This document shows positions 18,783-27,453 of a DNA stretch of 64,000 nt, one piece after another. This stretch comes from JABFSM01 sp963762545 (GTDB lineage: Bacteria > Gemmatimonadota > Gemmatimonadetes > Gemmatimonadales > GWC2-71-9): positions 62,001-126,000 of the forward strand of contig CAVXLC010000007.1 of NCBI GenBank assembly GCA_963762545.1, written 5' to 3'. A program made the translations under genes and the position numbers. Every line of letters starts with the position of its first letter. Within the stretch, counting starts at the first letter, position 1. The notes beneath the pieces were generated by a model that was given only the letters and a program-made list of their open reading frames with translations, did no database searches and had not been told where the DNA came from.

Positions 18783-19154
18783 ATGGCCATCACCTCCGAT
18801 ACCCGGAACTGCGATCCGCCCGATTACGGCTGGCGGGTCAACCCGTACGGGCGAGCGGTCTCGCCCGGCGAGGCGCAGCTCATCCAGGAGCTGGCCCGGC
18901 TCCATCGGCTCGACGTGGAGCCCAGGCGCAACGCCTACCTGTTCCGGGCGCCGGCGTGGGACGGCCAGGTGCTTCGCGTCTACTGGGGGATCGTGTGCTG
19001 GCCCCGGGCGGAGGTGCTGCGGGCGTTCACGAGACTCATGGACATCATGCCGCTCAAGGGGAACTACGCGGGACTGTACTTGAAGCGGCTGCACGGCAGC
19101 GAGCTGGTCGCCTACCGGTTCCGGGCCGAGCACCGGGAAAAGCTGGAGGCCTGA
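18783..19154 (+). CDS. Conserved small protein of unknown function
   Basis: A 123-residue soluble protein with a Cys-Pro-Pro-Asp-Tyr motif near the start (NCDPPDYGW) and a hydrophobic core strand (RVYWGIVCWP). There is no signal peptide or membrane helix, and I cannot place the family. It is divergent from the aldo/keto reductase and 67 bp ahead of a secreted serine hydrolase. Codon use matches the neighbouring genes, which supports real coding. Confidence 0.6.
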   Translation: MAITSDTRNCDPPDYGWRVNPYGRAVSPGEAQLIQELARLHRLDVEPRRNAYLFRAPAWDGQVLRVYWGIVCWPRAEVLRAFTRLMDIMPLKGNYAGLYLKRLHGSELVAYRFRAEHREKLEA

Positions 19155-19221
19155 AACCTCGCCGCCGGTCGGAGCGTAGGTGCGGTCTCTTCTCTCAATC
19201 ACGGCTCGCCCCAGGACGCTC

Positions 19222-20583
19222 ATGCTGAAGCTGACGGCCCTCGTTCTGCTCGGAACCAGTGTCGCCGCGGCGCAGTCCGATCGTGCCGCGCTGGTCAAGA
19301 AGCTCGATTCGCTCGCCGGCTCCGGGGTGCTCGAGAACCGCGCCGTCGGGATCGCGGCCGCCGTCGTCCGCGGCAACGATACCCTGCTCCTCAAGGGCTT
19401 CGGCAAGGCGGACGTCGAATGGAACGTCCCCCTCCCGGTGGACGCGATGTTCGAGATCGGCTCCATCACCAAGCAGTTCACCGCCGTCGCCATCCTCCAG
19501 CTCCGCGATGAAGGCAAGCTGAGCCTCGACGACCCCATCACCAGGTGGCTCCCCGACTTCGACACCCGCGGCAACACGGTGCCGCTGCGGCGGCTCCTGG
19601 ATCACACCTCCGGCATCCGGGGGCTCACCGAGATGCCGGAGTTCGGCAACCTCTCCGTCAATCCCCGCTACCCTCGCGACTCGGCCTATGCCCTGATCAA
19701 GCGCTATCCGTTCGACTTCAAGACCGGTGAGGCACAGATCTACAACAACTCGGCGTTCTGGCTGCTGGGGCTGGTGATCGAGAAGGCCAGCGGCATGACC
19801 TACAAGGACTACATCGAGAAGAAGTTGTTCGAGCCGCTCGGCATGAAGCGCAGCATGTACTGCGACGCTTCCGTGAACGTCGAGCGCCGCGCGCATGGGT
19901 ACGGCATCCAGAACGGCGTGATCCGCCGCGCGCCGACCAACGTCCACACCTGGCCCTTCTCCGCCGGCTCGATCTGCTCGACCGCCGGCGACCTGGTCAC
20001 CTGGCTCCAGGCGCTGCACGGCGGCAAGGTGCTCTCACCGACGTCGTACGCCGAGATGACCACGGCGTCGAAGCTGAATGACGGCACGGTGACCCGGTAC
20101 GGGATGGGGATCGGGGTGGGCAAGGACAGCCGAGGCCTCAACTTCATCGGGCACGGCGGCTCGATCGCGGGCTTCAACTCCGAGGCCACCTGGTATCCCG
20201 ACGCCAGGGCGGCGATCGTGGTGCTCATGAACAGCAGCGGCAACATCAGCCCCGGTGCCGTGGCGGGAGAGCTCGCCGCGGAGCTGCTGCCGTGGAAGCT
20301 TCCGGAGGTGAAGCAGTTCTCCGGCGACGCGACGCCCCTGCTCGGCACCTACAAGGGCCCATCGCGTGGACAGGAGATGGTCATGGTGGTGACCCAGGGC
20401 GCGCAAGGCATCGAGGTCTCGGTGAACGGGTCGCCCAAGCGCTCACCCGCGTGGGTCGAGGGGTTGACGTTCCGTCAGGGCAATTCGTATCTGATCTTCC
20501 GGCAGACCGGCAACAGCGGGCCCGCCACCGAGCTGCGGTTCGACGGCGGTCCGGGGAGCTATTTCATTCTCAAGCGTCAGTAG
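19222..20583 (+). CDS. Secreted serine hydrolase (beta-lactamase/DD-peptidase-like)
   Basis: A 453-residue protein of the class C beta-lactamase/AmpH-like family. Start 19222 gives a signal peptide (MLKLTALVLLGTSVAAAQS). The active site motifs are SITK (in IGSITKQFTAV), YNN (YNNSAFWLLG) and HGG (GHGGSIAGF). A C-terminal beta domain (residues ~350-453) follows, as in many Acidobacterial/Gemmatimonadal esterases. It probably acts on peptidoglycan stem peptides or D-amino-acid esters in the periplasm. Its stop overlaps the end of the convergent beta-propeller gene by 7 bp. Confidence 0.9.
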   Translation: MLKLTALVLLGTSVAAAQSDRAALVKKLDSLAGSGVLENRAVGIAAAVVRGNDTLLLKGFGKADVEWNVPLPVDAMFEIGSITKQFTAVAILQLRDEGKLSLDDPITRWLPDFDTRGNTVPLRRLLDHTSGIRGLTEMPEFGNLSVNPRYPRDSAYALIKRYPFDFKTGEAQIYNNSAFWLLGLVIEKASGMTYKDYIEKKLFEPLGMKRSMYCDASVNVERRAHGYGIQNGVIRRAPTNVHTWPFSAGSICSTAGDLVTWLQALHGGKVLSPTSYAEMTTASKLNDGTVTRYGMGIGVGKDSRGLNFIGHGGSIAGFNSEATWYPDARAAIVVLMNSSGNISPGAVAGELAAELLPWKLPEVKQFSGDATPLLGTYKGPSRGQEMVMVVTQGAQGIEVSVNGSPKRSPAWVEGLTFRQGNSYLIFRQTGNSGPATELRFDGGPGSYFILKRQ

Positions 20584-21695
20584 ACGTACCGCTCGAGGAA
20601 CTCCTGGTCGTCCTGGTCAATTCGGACGACATAGACATGGGATACACCGAACCCCACCACGCGAGAATGTGCGCGGGCCGTTACTTGTGCGATCAGAACC
20701 CCGCGACCGTCGACCAGGTCAAAGAGTGAGGCGCCGTCTACAGGCACAGCACGTTGAATCCAGAGAACCCCGTCGGGTGCAAACCTCCCCGCCTTGCCGA
20801 GAAATGCCGGAAGGTAGGCAGGCCACTGAACCGGCTCTTGCGCGCCCCCGGGTTGGAGACCAGCGGTCTGAACCCCCTTGGGTGTGATGATAGTCACCGG
20901 CCCGGGTCGAGCCAGCTCCTCTCTCCATTCCCTTTTGTGACCATCGCTCACGCGGACGCGTTGGTAAGGAATGGGCCTGCCCACAACTCTCCTGCCCCTC
21001 GAATCAAGTATGTCTACAGAATACGGGTCGACATGGAGGATTGCGATCTGGCCTTCAGGGCCAACAGTCCACTGCGGTTCCGTGTCGAAGGCGCGGGTTG
21101 GTGTACCGGGCGGCGGGACCCGGCGATTGGCTGGAAGCAAAGGCAGGTACGCGACCGTGTCTCGCACCTGGGAGCCAACTCTCCATCGCTCGATAGGGGC
21201 AGAATCAGTTCTGGTGGCCGCCGGGCCGAAGGGGACAAAACCGTCAGCGTACAGGCGTCCTTGATGGTCGCTTTCCCGCGGAGGCTCAGCTCCAGCCGGT
21301 TGCGGGCTCCCCATTCGTGTTCCCAAGGCGCTGAGAATCCCGCTCAGCCGACCGGTGCCGGTAATGACGAGTATCCTCCCATTGCCTCCATCCTCGGCGC
21401 CAATGCTATCTCCGCCAAGTTTCAGCAACCTCATAGGGAGCCTGTATTCGCCTGGCCCCGAGCCCTGACGCCCAAGTTGTACCACTCTATCATTGGTGAA
21501 ATCTGCCACCAGGACACTTTGTTCGTTCGCGTCAACCACGACCACGCGGCCATCGCGCAGTTCGTGGAATCCGGTAATGCGCTCAAACGGCCTCGACAGG
21601 GTTGCGTCAGGTGCCTGAAGTACCCGCACTGGTACCTGGAGACTCGAGGACGTAGTCTCGAAGAGAGCGAAAACCGCGTGAGCATAGGCTAGCAT
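20577..21695 (-). CDS. Six-bladed beta-propeller (NHL-like) protein
   Basis: A 372-residue protein with the repeated blade pattern of 6-bladed beta-propellers: ITGFHELRDGRVVVVDANEQSVLVADF, then VVQLGRQGSGPGEYRLPMRL. The GxGPGEF-type turn is diagnostic. Later blades are WTVGPEGQIAILHVDPYSVDIL and GRFAPDGVLWI. It has a weak N-terminal hydrophobic stretch and could be exported. Base composition is noticeably less GC-rich than its neighbours, an early sign of foreign DNA. Function is unknown. Confidence 0.7.
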   Translation of the reverse strand: MLAYAHAVFALFETTSSSLQVPVRVLQAPDATLSRPFERITGFHELRDGRVVVVDANEQSVLVADFTNDRVVQLGRQGSGPGEYRLPMRLLKLGGDSIGAEDGGNGRILVITGTGRLSGILSALGTRMGSPQPAGAEPPRESDHQGRLYADGFVPFGPAATRTDSAPIERWRVGSQVRDTVAYLPLLPANRRVPPPGTPTRAFDTEPQWTVGPEGQIAILHVDPYSVDILDSRGRRVVGRPIPYQRVRVSDGHKREWREELARPGPVTIITPKGVQTAGLQPGGAQEPVQWPAYLPAFLGKAGRFAPDGVLWIQRAVPVDGASLFDLVDGRGVLIAQVTARAHSRVVGFGVSHVYVVRIDQDDQEFLERYVY

Positions 21696-21931
21696 TCAGG
21701 CTCCGTCGCTCCGACCTCTTGCCGACTCGGTGGCTAGGGGCCAACTCGATATCGAATCTGGCTCCTCAAGCGAAAGATGCAACATTCTGAAGCGGCCGCG
21801 CCAGCTCCTCCAAGGTGGGCCTTGACGAGTTCGTAACACCGCCGTCTGCCAGACGTCATGGGGCCGTGACACCCGCCGCACATACTGCCTGCTCTGCCAC
21901 CACGCGAATCCACCCATTCAGGACTGCCGCC

Positions 21932-23062
21932 ATGAACCGTAGCGCTTCATGCCTCTGGCTCGCCCTTGCCCTCGGCGCGCTCGCCGCCGGGTGTTCCAAG
22001 GACAGCCCCACTGTCCCGACCGACTCCCCGGTGTCGCTGGACCGCGGCCGCGGGCAAGGCGATCAGGGTGAAGACCGTGACGACGACGAGAATGATCGCC
22101 GTCCGGTCACCTATGCCGTCATCGGCGACGTGCCCTACACCGACTCCAAGCTCAACGGCGGGCCGTCGTTCCCGGCGCTGATCGCCGCCATCAACCAGGA
22201 TCGGGATGTCCGCAGGGTCATCCATGTCGGCGATATCAAGGCCGGCGCCGCGCTCTGCACCGACACGTACTTCCAGGACATCGCCACCCAGTTCGCGACC
22301 TTCACCGATCCGCTGGTCTATACCCCGGGCGACAACGAGTGGACCGACTGCCACCGCGCCAACAACGGCGGGTACAATCCCCTCGACCGGCTCGCCAAGG
22401 TCCGGGAGCTGTTCTTCCCGCACCCCGGGTTCACCCTGGGCCGGAAGGCCCGGATCACGGACCAGGACCACTATCCCGAGAATCAGCGCTGGGAGGCGGG
22501 CGGCGTCGAGCTCGCCATGCTCCACATTCTCGGCTCGAACAACGGCAGGGCGCCCTGGTTCGGGGACCGTCCCGCGCCCAACACCGGCGAGACGCCCTCG
22601 GAGACGGCCTCGCGGGAGGCGGAGTACCTGGCCCGCAATGCGGCGAACATCTCCTGGCTCGAGAAGACCTTCCGTGAGGCCAGGGAAGACCATGCCGCCG
22701 GCATCGTGCTGTTCTTCCAGGCGGATATGTGGCACCCGGACGACCGGGCCGCCGGCGCCGAGTTCACCGCCCACCAGGACTTCGTGGCCCGGCTGTCTCA
22801 GCTCGCGATGGCCTTTGCGCCCCGGCCGGTCCTCCTGATCTGCGGTGATTCCCACGACTTTCGGGTGGACGTCGGCGTGCCGTGGTTCACCACGTATTAC
22901 AACGTCCCCGCCCCGGCGAACGTGACCCAGGTGGTCGTTGACCGGAGTATCGAGATCAACCGGACCGGGGCGCCCGACGCTTCGCCGATCGACTACCTCA
23001 AGCTCAGGATCGACCCGAAGACCCCGGGCGTCTTCAGCTGGACCCAGGTCCTGGTGCCGTAG
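21932..23062 (+). CDS. Metallophosphoesterase-like lipoprotein
   Basis: A 376-residue protein. The start at 21932 opens a lipoprotein signal (CLWLALALGALAAGC, lipobox AAGC), followed by a Ser/Asp-rich and acidic linker. The catalytic domain carries the calcineurin-like motifs in order: VIGDVPYTD, HVGDIKAG, TPGDNEWTD and, near the end, CGDSHDFRVD. It therefore probably coordinates two metals and hydrolyses phosphoesters at the cell surface or in the periplasm. Substrate is unknown. The gene is divergent from the beta-propeller gene. Confidence 0.85.
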   Translation: MNRSASCLWLALALGALAAGCSKDSPTVPTDSPVSLDRGRGQGDQGEDRDDDENDRRPVTYAVIGDVPYTDSKLNGGPSFPALIAAINQDRDVRRVIHVGDIKAGAALCTDTYFQDIATQFATFTDPLVYTPGDNEWTDCHRANNGGYNPLDRLAKVRELFFPHPGFTLGRKARITDQDHYPENQRWEAGGVELAMLHILGSNNGRAPWFGDRPAPNTGETPSETASREAEYLARNAANISWLEKTFREAREDHAAGIVLFFQADMWHPDDRAAGAEFTAHQDFVARLSQLAMAFAPRPVLLICGDSHDFRVDVGVPWFTTYYNVPAPANVTQVVVDRSIEINRTGAPDASPIDYLKLRIDPKTPGVFSWTQVLVP

Positions 23063-23176
23063 CGCAGCACTTCGAGGCGGCCCACTCGGCCTACTCCGGG
23101 GTCCGGAGATGCCGGGTGGTGCCGGCCTTCGGGCTGCTTCCGATATTGAGGGCCTGAGCGACCGACAATCCTCGAT

Positions 23177-23818
23177 CTACCGGCCGAATCGTACCGTCAG
23201 GGCCAGGCTCGGGTTCCAGCTGAGCCAGGGCCCCCCATCATACGAATAGAGCAGCGGGGTCATCCGGGCCTCGATCCCGACGCCGACCGGCGATCCCGCC
23301 GCCCGGACCAAAATCCCGGCGCCCAGCGGCGCGATGAGGGCGCCGTCGGAATGGGTCCCGTCGAACTCGAAGTTGGTGAGATGGGCGCCGGTGCTGTCGA
23401 TCGCCTCGGCAATGCTCCGGGTGCGGACCGACAGGACGCCGAGCCCGGCCAGTATATAAGGACGAACCTGACCGGCCTTGGGACCGCCTCGGAGGGTGAG
23501 GGCGAGGGACCAGCCGGTGTCGCGGTCCCGGGAGGTGAAGTAGCAGGTGGCGGTGCCGCCCGCCGGGTGCAGACAGGTCGTCTGGGTGAACTGGCGGTTC
23601 TGGTTGAGCCGATCCATGCCGGCCTCGACTCCGAACCGGACGGTGGAATGGGGATTCAGCTCCGCCCCGGCGCGGACCGTGATCCCCTCGTTGGAGTCCA
23701 GGCTTCCGATTTGGCCGGTCATGCGGGAGTAGCCGACCGACACGCCGAGGCGCTGGGCGAAGGCGGGGGCGGTGAGGGAGGCGGTGAGGATGGTCAGGGC
23801 CGCTAGGCTCTTTGTCAT
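23177..23818 (-). CDS. Outer-membrane beta-barrel protein
   Basis: A 213-residue protein with a signal peptide (MTKSLAALTILTASLTAPAFAQ). Alternating polar and hydrophobic strands ending in aromatic residues follow (LGVSVGYSRM, VRFGVEAGMDR, WSLALTLRGG, VRPYILAGLG, VGVGIEARMTP, WNPSLALTVRFGR). This is the pattern of small 8-stranded OmpW/OmpA-like barrels. A disulfide-like pair (TTCLHPAGGTATCYF) lies in a loop. It is convergent with the metallophosphoesterase gene. Confidence 0.8.
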   Translation of the reverse strand: MTKSLAALTILTASLTAPAFAQRLGVSVGYSRMTGQIGSLDSNEGITVRAGAELNPHSTVRFGVEAGMDRLNQNRQFTQTTCLHPAGGTATCYFTSRDRDTGWSLALTLRGGPKAGQVRPYILAGLGVLSVRTRSIAEAIDSTGAHLTNFEFDGTHSDGALIAPLGAGILVRAAGSPVGVGIEARMTPLLYSYDGGPWLSWNPSLALTVRFGR

Positions 23819-23862
23819 GGGTGCAATCTGGCATGCCGGCGTCCCCTGGGCGTGACCGGGGA

Positions 23863-24611
23863 CTACCCCGGCGTTCGCAGATTCAGGGTGGTGCCAGCCT
23901 TGAGATGAATGACAGCCTGGGAGTCGGCCAGGGCGCCGAAGATCGAGACGCTTCCGCTGCCGAGCACCTCGGCGGTGCCGCCGTGGAGCACCAGCACGGT
24001 GTGCTCCTGAGTCACCTCCTCCTCGCCGATGCGGTCGGCGCCGGGGCGGACGTGCGGGGTGACGGTCACCCGGGGGAGCAGGCAGAGGCCGTCGGTGACC
24101 TTGCCGAGGGCGCTGGTGGGGGTGGGCCAGCCCAGCCAGAAGCAGCCGAGGGTGATGGCGCCGGCGGAGTCACCGGCGAGCACGCCGCCGCGGTTCAGCA
24201 GCGTCTTGAGCTCGCGTTCCACCTGGGTTAGAACACCTCCTTGGCGGTGCGCAGGATCCGGACGAACTCCTCCGAATTGGCCACGGCGCGGCTGCTGGTG
24301 TGCAGGAAGACCACGTGGCGGGCGCCCCGGGATTCGAGATGGCGGCGGATGGCGGCGACGCGGGCCGGCTCGGCGCCGGGCGCGGGCAGTGCGGCGGAGA
24401 GGCCATCGGCGGCGGAGGGAATCACCACGATCAGGGCGTCGGGCCCACCAGCTAGGGCTATGAGCCGGTCGACCAGCGCGTTGGCGGCGCGGTCGTCCAG
24501 GTTGCCGCCGGCGAGGATCACCGCGCCGGTGATGGGCCACCATGGGGTCGTTGGGGTCTGGGCGGCGGCCGGATGCGTCAGGAGGAGGCCGGTTAGCAGG
24601 GCGGCGTGCAT
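23863..24611 (-). pseudogene. Cyanophycinase-like peptidase (S51 family), frameshifted
   Basis: The first half, from 24611 (MHAALLTGLLLTHPAAAQ signal peptide), shows the S51 pattern GAVILAGGNLDD...IVVIPSAADG and stops after ILRTAKEVF at 24228. The second half, in another frame, starts at TQVERELKTLL and contains the nucleophile motif GGVLAGDSAGAITLG and the VTPHVRPGADR strand. The glycine-rich segment normally between them (of the FxGGxQ type) is missing, so a short deletion near 24230-24240 caused the frameshift. A functional protein would be an exported peptidase/cyanophycinase. Confidence 0.7.
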
Positions 24612-24689
24612 GAGGCGCCTTGGAGGGGATACGAGGAGGATGCGCGGGGGAGGGGTGGGTTGCGGGGGCCTTCCGGCGCGGTTGCGGCT

Positions 24690-25127
24690 TTAGAGGATCC
24701 ATGGCGCGTCAAGCCGGACACGAGGCGCTGGCGATACCCAGAATACTCCGATCTCCAAGTCACGTAGACTTTCCGACACCCTACCCACCAATTCTGTATG
24801 TGGGGATACATCTGGCAGCGCAATCGCAATCAATTCATCTCCGTGTTCGCCGTTGGTGGCTTCATCACGCCAGCGTATTGCGGTGAGAAGGGCAACCGCG
24901 AGATGCGTCTGACATTGACCCCGCGAGAAAGGTTTGCCGAACCGACTAGTGAAGGTCTTACTGGTTGTTTCACCCTTGGCCTCCACCCGAAGCCTCCGGT
25001 GACTGCCTGCGTGAGTCGCCACGAGATCGATGCCCGTCTGCGCGGTATTGGCCGTTCTCTCGACCTTCCAGCCCAGGGCCTTAAGGTGCTCACAAACAGC
25101 CTCTATGACTTCATTCTCATTGAGCAC
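24690..25127 (-). CDS. Restriction-endonuclease-fold protein (PD-(D/E)XK type)
   Basis: A 145-residue protein. An N-terminal helix (IEAVCEHLKALGW) is followed by TGIDLVATHAG and LRVEAKGETTS. This gives Asp34 and Glu49-x-Lys51, the catalytic triad arrangement of Mrr-like and Holliday-resolvase-like nucleases. The start is GTG at 25127. It is the last gene of the low-GC, minus-strand island. It could be a stand-alone nuclease effector or the DNA-cleaving partner of the RelA/SpoT gene upstream, but no partner domain is visible. Confidence 0.55.
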   Translation of the reverse strand: MLNENEVIEAVCEHLKALGWKVERTANTAQTGIDLVATHAGSHRRLRVEAKGETTSKTFTSRFGKPFSRGQCQTHLAVALLTAIRWRDEATNGEHGDELIAIALPDVSPHTELVGRVSESLRDLEIGVFWVSPAPRVRLDAPWIL

Positions 25128-25262
25128 TGGGCAAGTCTCTCTTTGGGATCTTCCGTGGCTCCATCAGACAAAGACACTTCATCCGCGCCAACCAAGAGGG
25201 CCCCTGCGCTAAGAATGTACGCATGAATCTTCGTCAATTGGTTTCACAATGTTGACACACTT

Positions 25263-25302
25263 GCGGAGCTAGCTCCGTTTGGAGGCCGCTGACGTCAGCC
25301 TT
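25263..25302. repeat. Two perfect short palindromes in an island intergenic region
   Basis: Between the RelA/SpoT and nuclease genes are CGGAGCTAGCTCCG (about 25265-25278) and, a few bases on, GCTGACGTCAGC. Each is perfectly self-complementary. They lie just past the stop codon of the RelA/SpoT gene on its transcribed strand. They could be terminator hairpins (no T-run follows) or protein-binding sites. Confidence 0.5.
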
Positions 25303-25314
25303 GCCAGCCGCCGT

Positions 25315-26373
25315 CTATCCCGGCCCTCGGGTCGAAGAATGCTCTGCGAACAGTCGCTCTATTTCGGTGACGAATGCCTGCGTGTCGAGAAAGTAGTTCG
25401 GATAGGCTCGACGTAGCGCTTCAACACGGCCTGCTGATACAAGCACTGCCTCGATCGCCTCCCCGCGTTGTGTACGCTCCTCAACCTCCGCATATGCAGC
25501 TGTCGCCTGCTCAAGATGTCCACGAGCAAACGGGCGGATCGATACCGTGCGGGTCGCTGAATCCAAAACAATTAGGTGGAATGCGCCCTGCCCTTTCTCC
25601 GCCGTAATCTTGGGGCCGGCGATTGCAAACGTCCGGAGCTTATCAAGTACGTGCAGTTGCTGCTCCGTCGCAGCAAGGCGGGCAACTATGCCGGGCTGAG
25701 AGAGACCTTCAAATCCGGGTACCGGCGGAGTCCCTTCCACATAGGCGATGGCGGCGCTTGCAGTAGCAAAGAACTCCCGCCAAGCCGCCGGCCCTTGCCC
25801 AGCCTTTAGGGCCTCACCGAGAAAGGTTCCCATTGTCTCTACTGCCGTAGCCCACGCATGCTGGAGGCGAGTCCGAATCTGCAGCTCGATCAGGAGGTCG
25901 TTGTAGCGTTTGGCTCTCCTGTTGACGTACCGGTACACAAGGTGGATGCTACGATAGCCGTCGGCCTTGGGACCTGTTATGTAGTCCTTCGAATTGACCA
26001 GTTCATGCTTGAAGGACTTGTCGCGATAGTTTGCCTCTAGCTTGCGCGCTCGAGCAACTGAACTTACGATGGCGCGGAGGCCGCCAATGTCCTGCATTTG
26101 GGAGAGCTTCATTGTAGGAAACCGTTGGAGCTTCGAGACGACGGATGGCGCCCTCTTCAGGCGTTGGGCGGCGATGGCCTTGGAGTCCACTTTTGCCAAT
26201 CGAAACCGAAGCGTTGCTTGAAAAGTATTGAGGGGGTACGCGTGGCTGGCGCGCCAGTTAGTAAGCACGCTGGATGCCCAACGCTGCTCAGCGTAGCTTG
26301 CGGTGGACGACGCCAGAATACGTCCCGCCCGATTCACGTCGCTACGCCCGAACTTCGGAGAGACAAAAGCCAC
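25315..26373 (-). CDS. Synthetase-only RelA/SpoT domain protein (possible toxSAS or phage-defence effector)
   Basis: A 352-residue protein with a complete (p)ppGpp-synthetase-type nucleotidyltransferase domain at about residues 60-185. The substrate loop is RLKRAPSVVSKLQRF (71-85), the metal-binding Asp sits in QDIGGLR (95), the GTP-binding stretch is DYITGPKADGYRSIH (130-144) and the Glu motif ELQIRTRLQHAW (163-174). There is no HD hydrolase domain and no TGS or ACT domain. A C-terminal domain of about 150 residues is unlike that of RelA. Start is GTG with GGAGGGG upstream. Such lone synthetases act as alarmone enzymes or as toxSAS/CapRel-type toxins; the island context favours the latter. 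Confidence 0.85.
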   Translation of the reverse strand: MAFVSPKFGRSDVNRAGRILASSTASYAEQRWASSVLTNWRASHAYPLNTFQATLRFRLAKVDSKAIAAQRLKRAPSVVSKLQRFPTMKLSQMQDIGGLRAIVSSVARARKLEANYRDKSFKHELVNSKDYITGPKADGYRSIHLVYRYVNRRAKRYNDLLIELQIRTRLQHAWATAVETMGTFLGEALKAGQGPAAWREFFATASAAIAYVEGTPPVPGFEGLSQPGIVARLAATEQQLHVLDKLRTFAIAGPKITAEKGQGAFHLIVLDSATRTVSIRPFARGHLEQATAAYAEVEERTQRGEAIEAVLVSAGRVEALRRAYPNYFLDTQAFVTEIERLFAEHSSTRGPG

Positions 26374-26438
26374 GCGAGAGGTCCCCTCCTTAATCTATGT
26401 GAGGTTCCGCATACCGTGCGCCGGGAGTCAGTTCGTCG

Positions 26439-27293
26439 TTATCGAAGGGACACGCCAGCCTTGTCCGCCTTAACAACCAAGTAGTGCACGAAGGCCGAGC
26501 ATGCGACTAGCATATACTTGGCATCTTCGAACTCCACAACGTCATCACCGCTCAATGCGTGTCGGATGCCGCTTGCATCGCTGGAGTACCCATAGAGTGC
26601 TCCGAACGCGGTCTTTAGTGCAGGGTGCAGTGTTATTGCTGGTTCCAGCCGCTTCAGCGCCTTACCAAGTTCCGCCCTATCGTCTCCAGTGATTAAACGG
26701 GCTAATGCTTCGATTGCGCTTATAGATTCTTTCACGGAGTTACGATAATTGGGCGTCTTGCGGTCCGCGAGCATGGTCAGCGCCGTTTGGAGGTGAGTGT
26801 GAATTGGCGCGAGGGGTCCTCGATTGGTCGTGGAGGTGAGTGCTTCCTGGATTGTGCTGAGTTCTCGCTCATCACTAATCGGCGTTACAAGTCCGGAAAC
26901 AATGCGATACCCCGCAACCTCGCGAGCGAGAACCGTGTTGTACAGGACTTCCAGCCTTTGCCCGACGGCACCGAGCCCCGCCGCGGAGGTCGTGTACTCA
27001 ATGAAATCATAGATTTCAAACCACTCCGCACCGTGAAACCATTGCGAAATCGCTTGACGAGTCTTCCACGTCTCGGTTGGCATCTCCTCAATCGGTCGCT
27101 TCCAGAAGTCGCGCCATATTGCTCGATAGAAGTCACCCCACATGCCCTCATTCGTGTAGGGCGAGCTCTCGAACTGCACTTCAAAGCGCTCTGAGAAGAC
27201 ATTCCAAAGGCTGTTCCGGAGAGGTTCATCCATGCCCTCAAGCTGAATGGCATCCCGCAGGGATCTGTAACCCGCCCGTTCAGAGAACCTCAT
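26439..27293 (-). CDS. AbiJ-family abortive-infection protein (AbiJ_NTD4 plus HEPN-like domain)
   Basis: A 284-residue protein. The opening MRFSERAGYRSLRDAIQLEGMDEPLRNSLWNV matches the AbiJ N-terminal domain 4 pattern (SER-G-..-..-IQ-..-MD-LRN-LWN), known from abortive-infection proteins. The C-terminal half is helical (VKESISAIEALARLITG, LYGYSSDASGIRHALSG), which resembles a HEPN domain with a possible RH active-site pair. It ends 65 bp before the RelA/SpoT gene on the same strand, so the two may form one unit. Expected role: RNA degradation or translation arrest after phage sensing. Confidence 0.72.
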   Translation of the reverse strand: MRFSERAGYRSLRDAIQLEGMDEPLRNSLWNVFSERFEVQFESSPYTNEGMWGDFYRAIWRDFWKRPIEEMPTETWKTRQAISQWFHGAEWFEIYDFIEYTTSAAGLGAVGQRLEVLYNTVLAREVAGYRIVSGLVTPISDERELSTIQEALTSTTNRGPLAPIHTHLQTALTMLADRKTPNYRNSVKESISAIEALARLITGDDRAELGKALKRLEPAITLHPALKTAFGALYGYSSDASGIRHALSGDDVVEFEDAKYMLVACSAFVHYLVVKADKAGVSLR

Positions 27294-27309
27294 CGCGCAT
27301 AGCCTCCAA

Positions 27310-27446
27310 GTGTCGCCTAGCGGATCACGTGTCCGCCGGTGGGCCTCCTCTCAATTCCAGCGCCTGGCAGAAAAGCCGAATTGGGAGGAGTAGGTAGCGG
27401 GGTGCGCGTGGGCTCTCTCGCAAATGCGCGTGATGCTCGGCGCCAC
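27310..27446. repeat. Large bulged intergenic inverted repeat (cruciform-like, attC-like shape)
   Basis: Minus-strand CGCCGAGCATCACGCG pairs with CGTGATCCGCTAGGCG about 100 bp later, leaving two unpaired C bases. An inner arm CTCCTCCCAATTC pairs with GAATTGAGAGGAG around a loop of about 20 bases. The shape (outer box, extra-helical bases, inner box, variable tip) recalls integron attC sites. The terminal box is GCTAGGC, not the required GTTRRRY, and no integrase is in the window. It occupies the gap between two island genes. Confidence 0.5.
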
Positions 27447-27453
27447 GTGAGAA

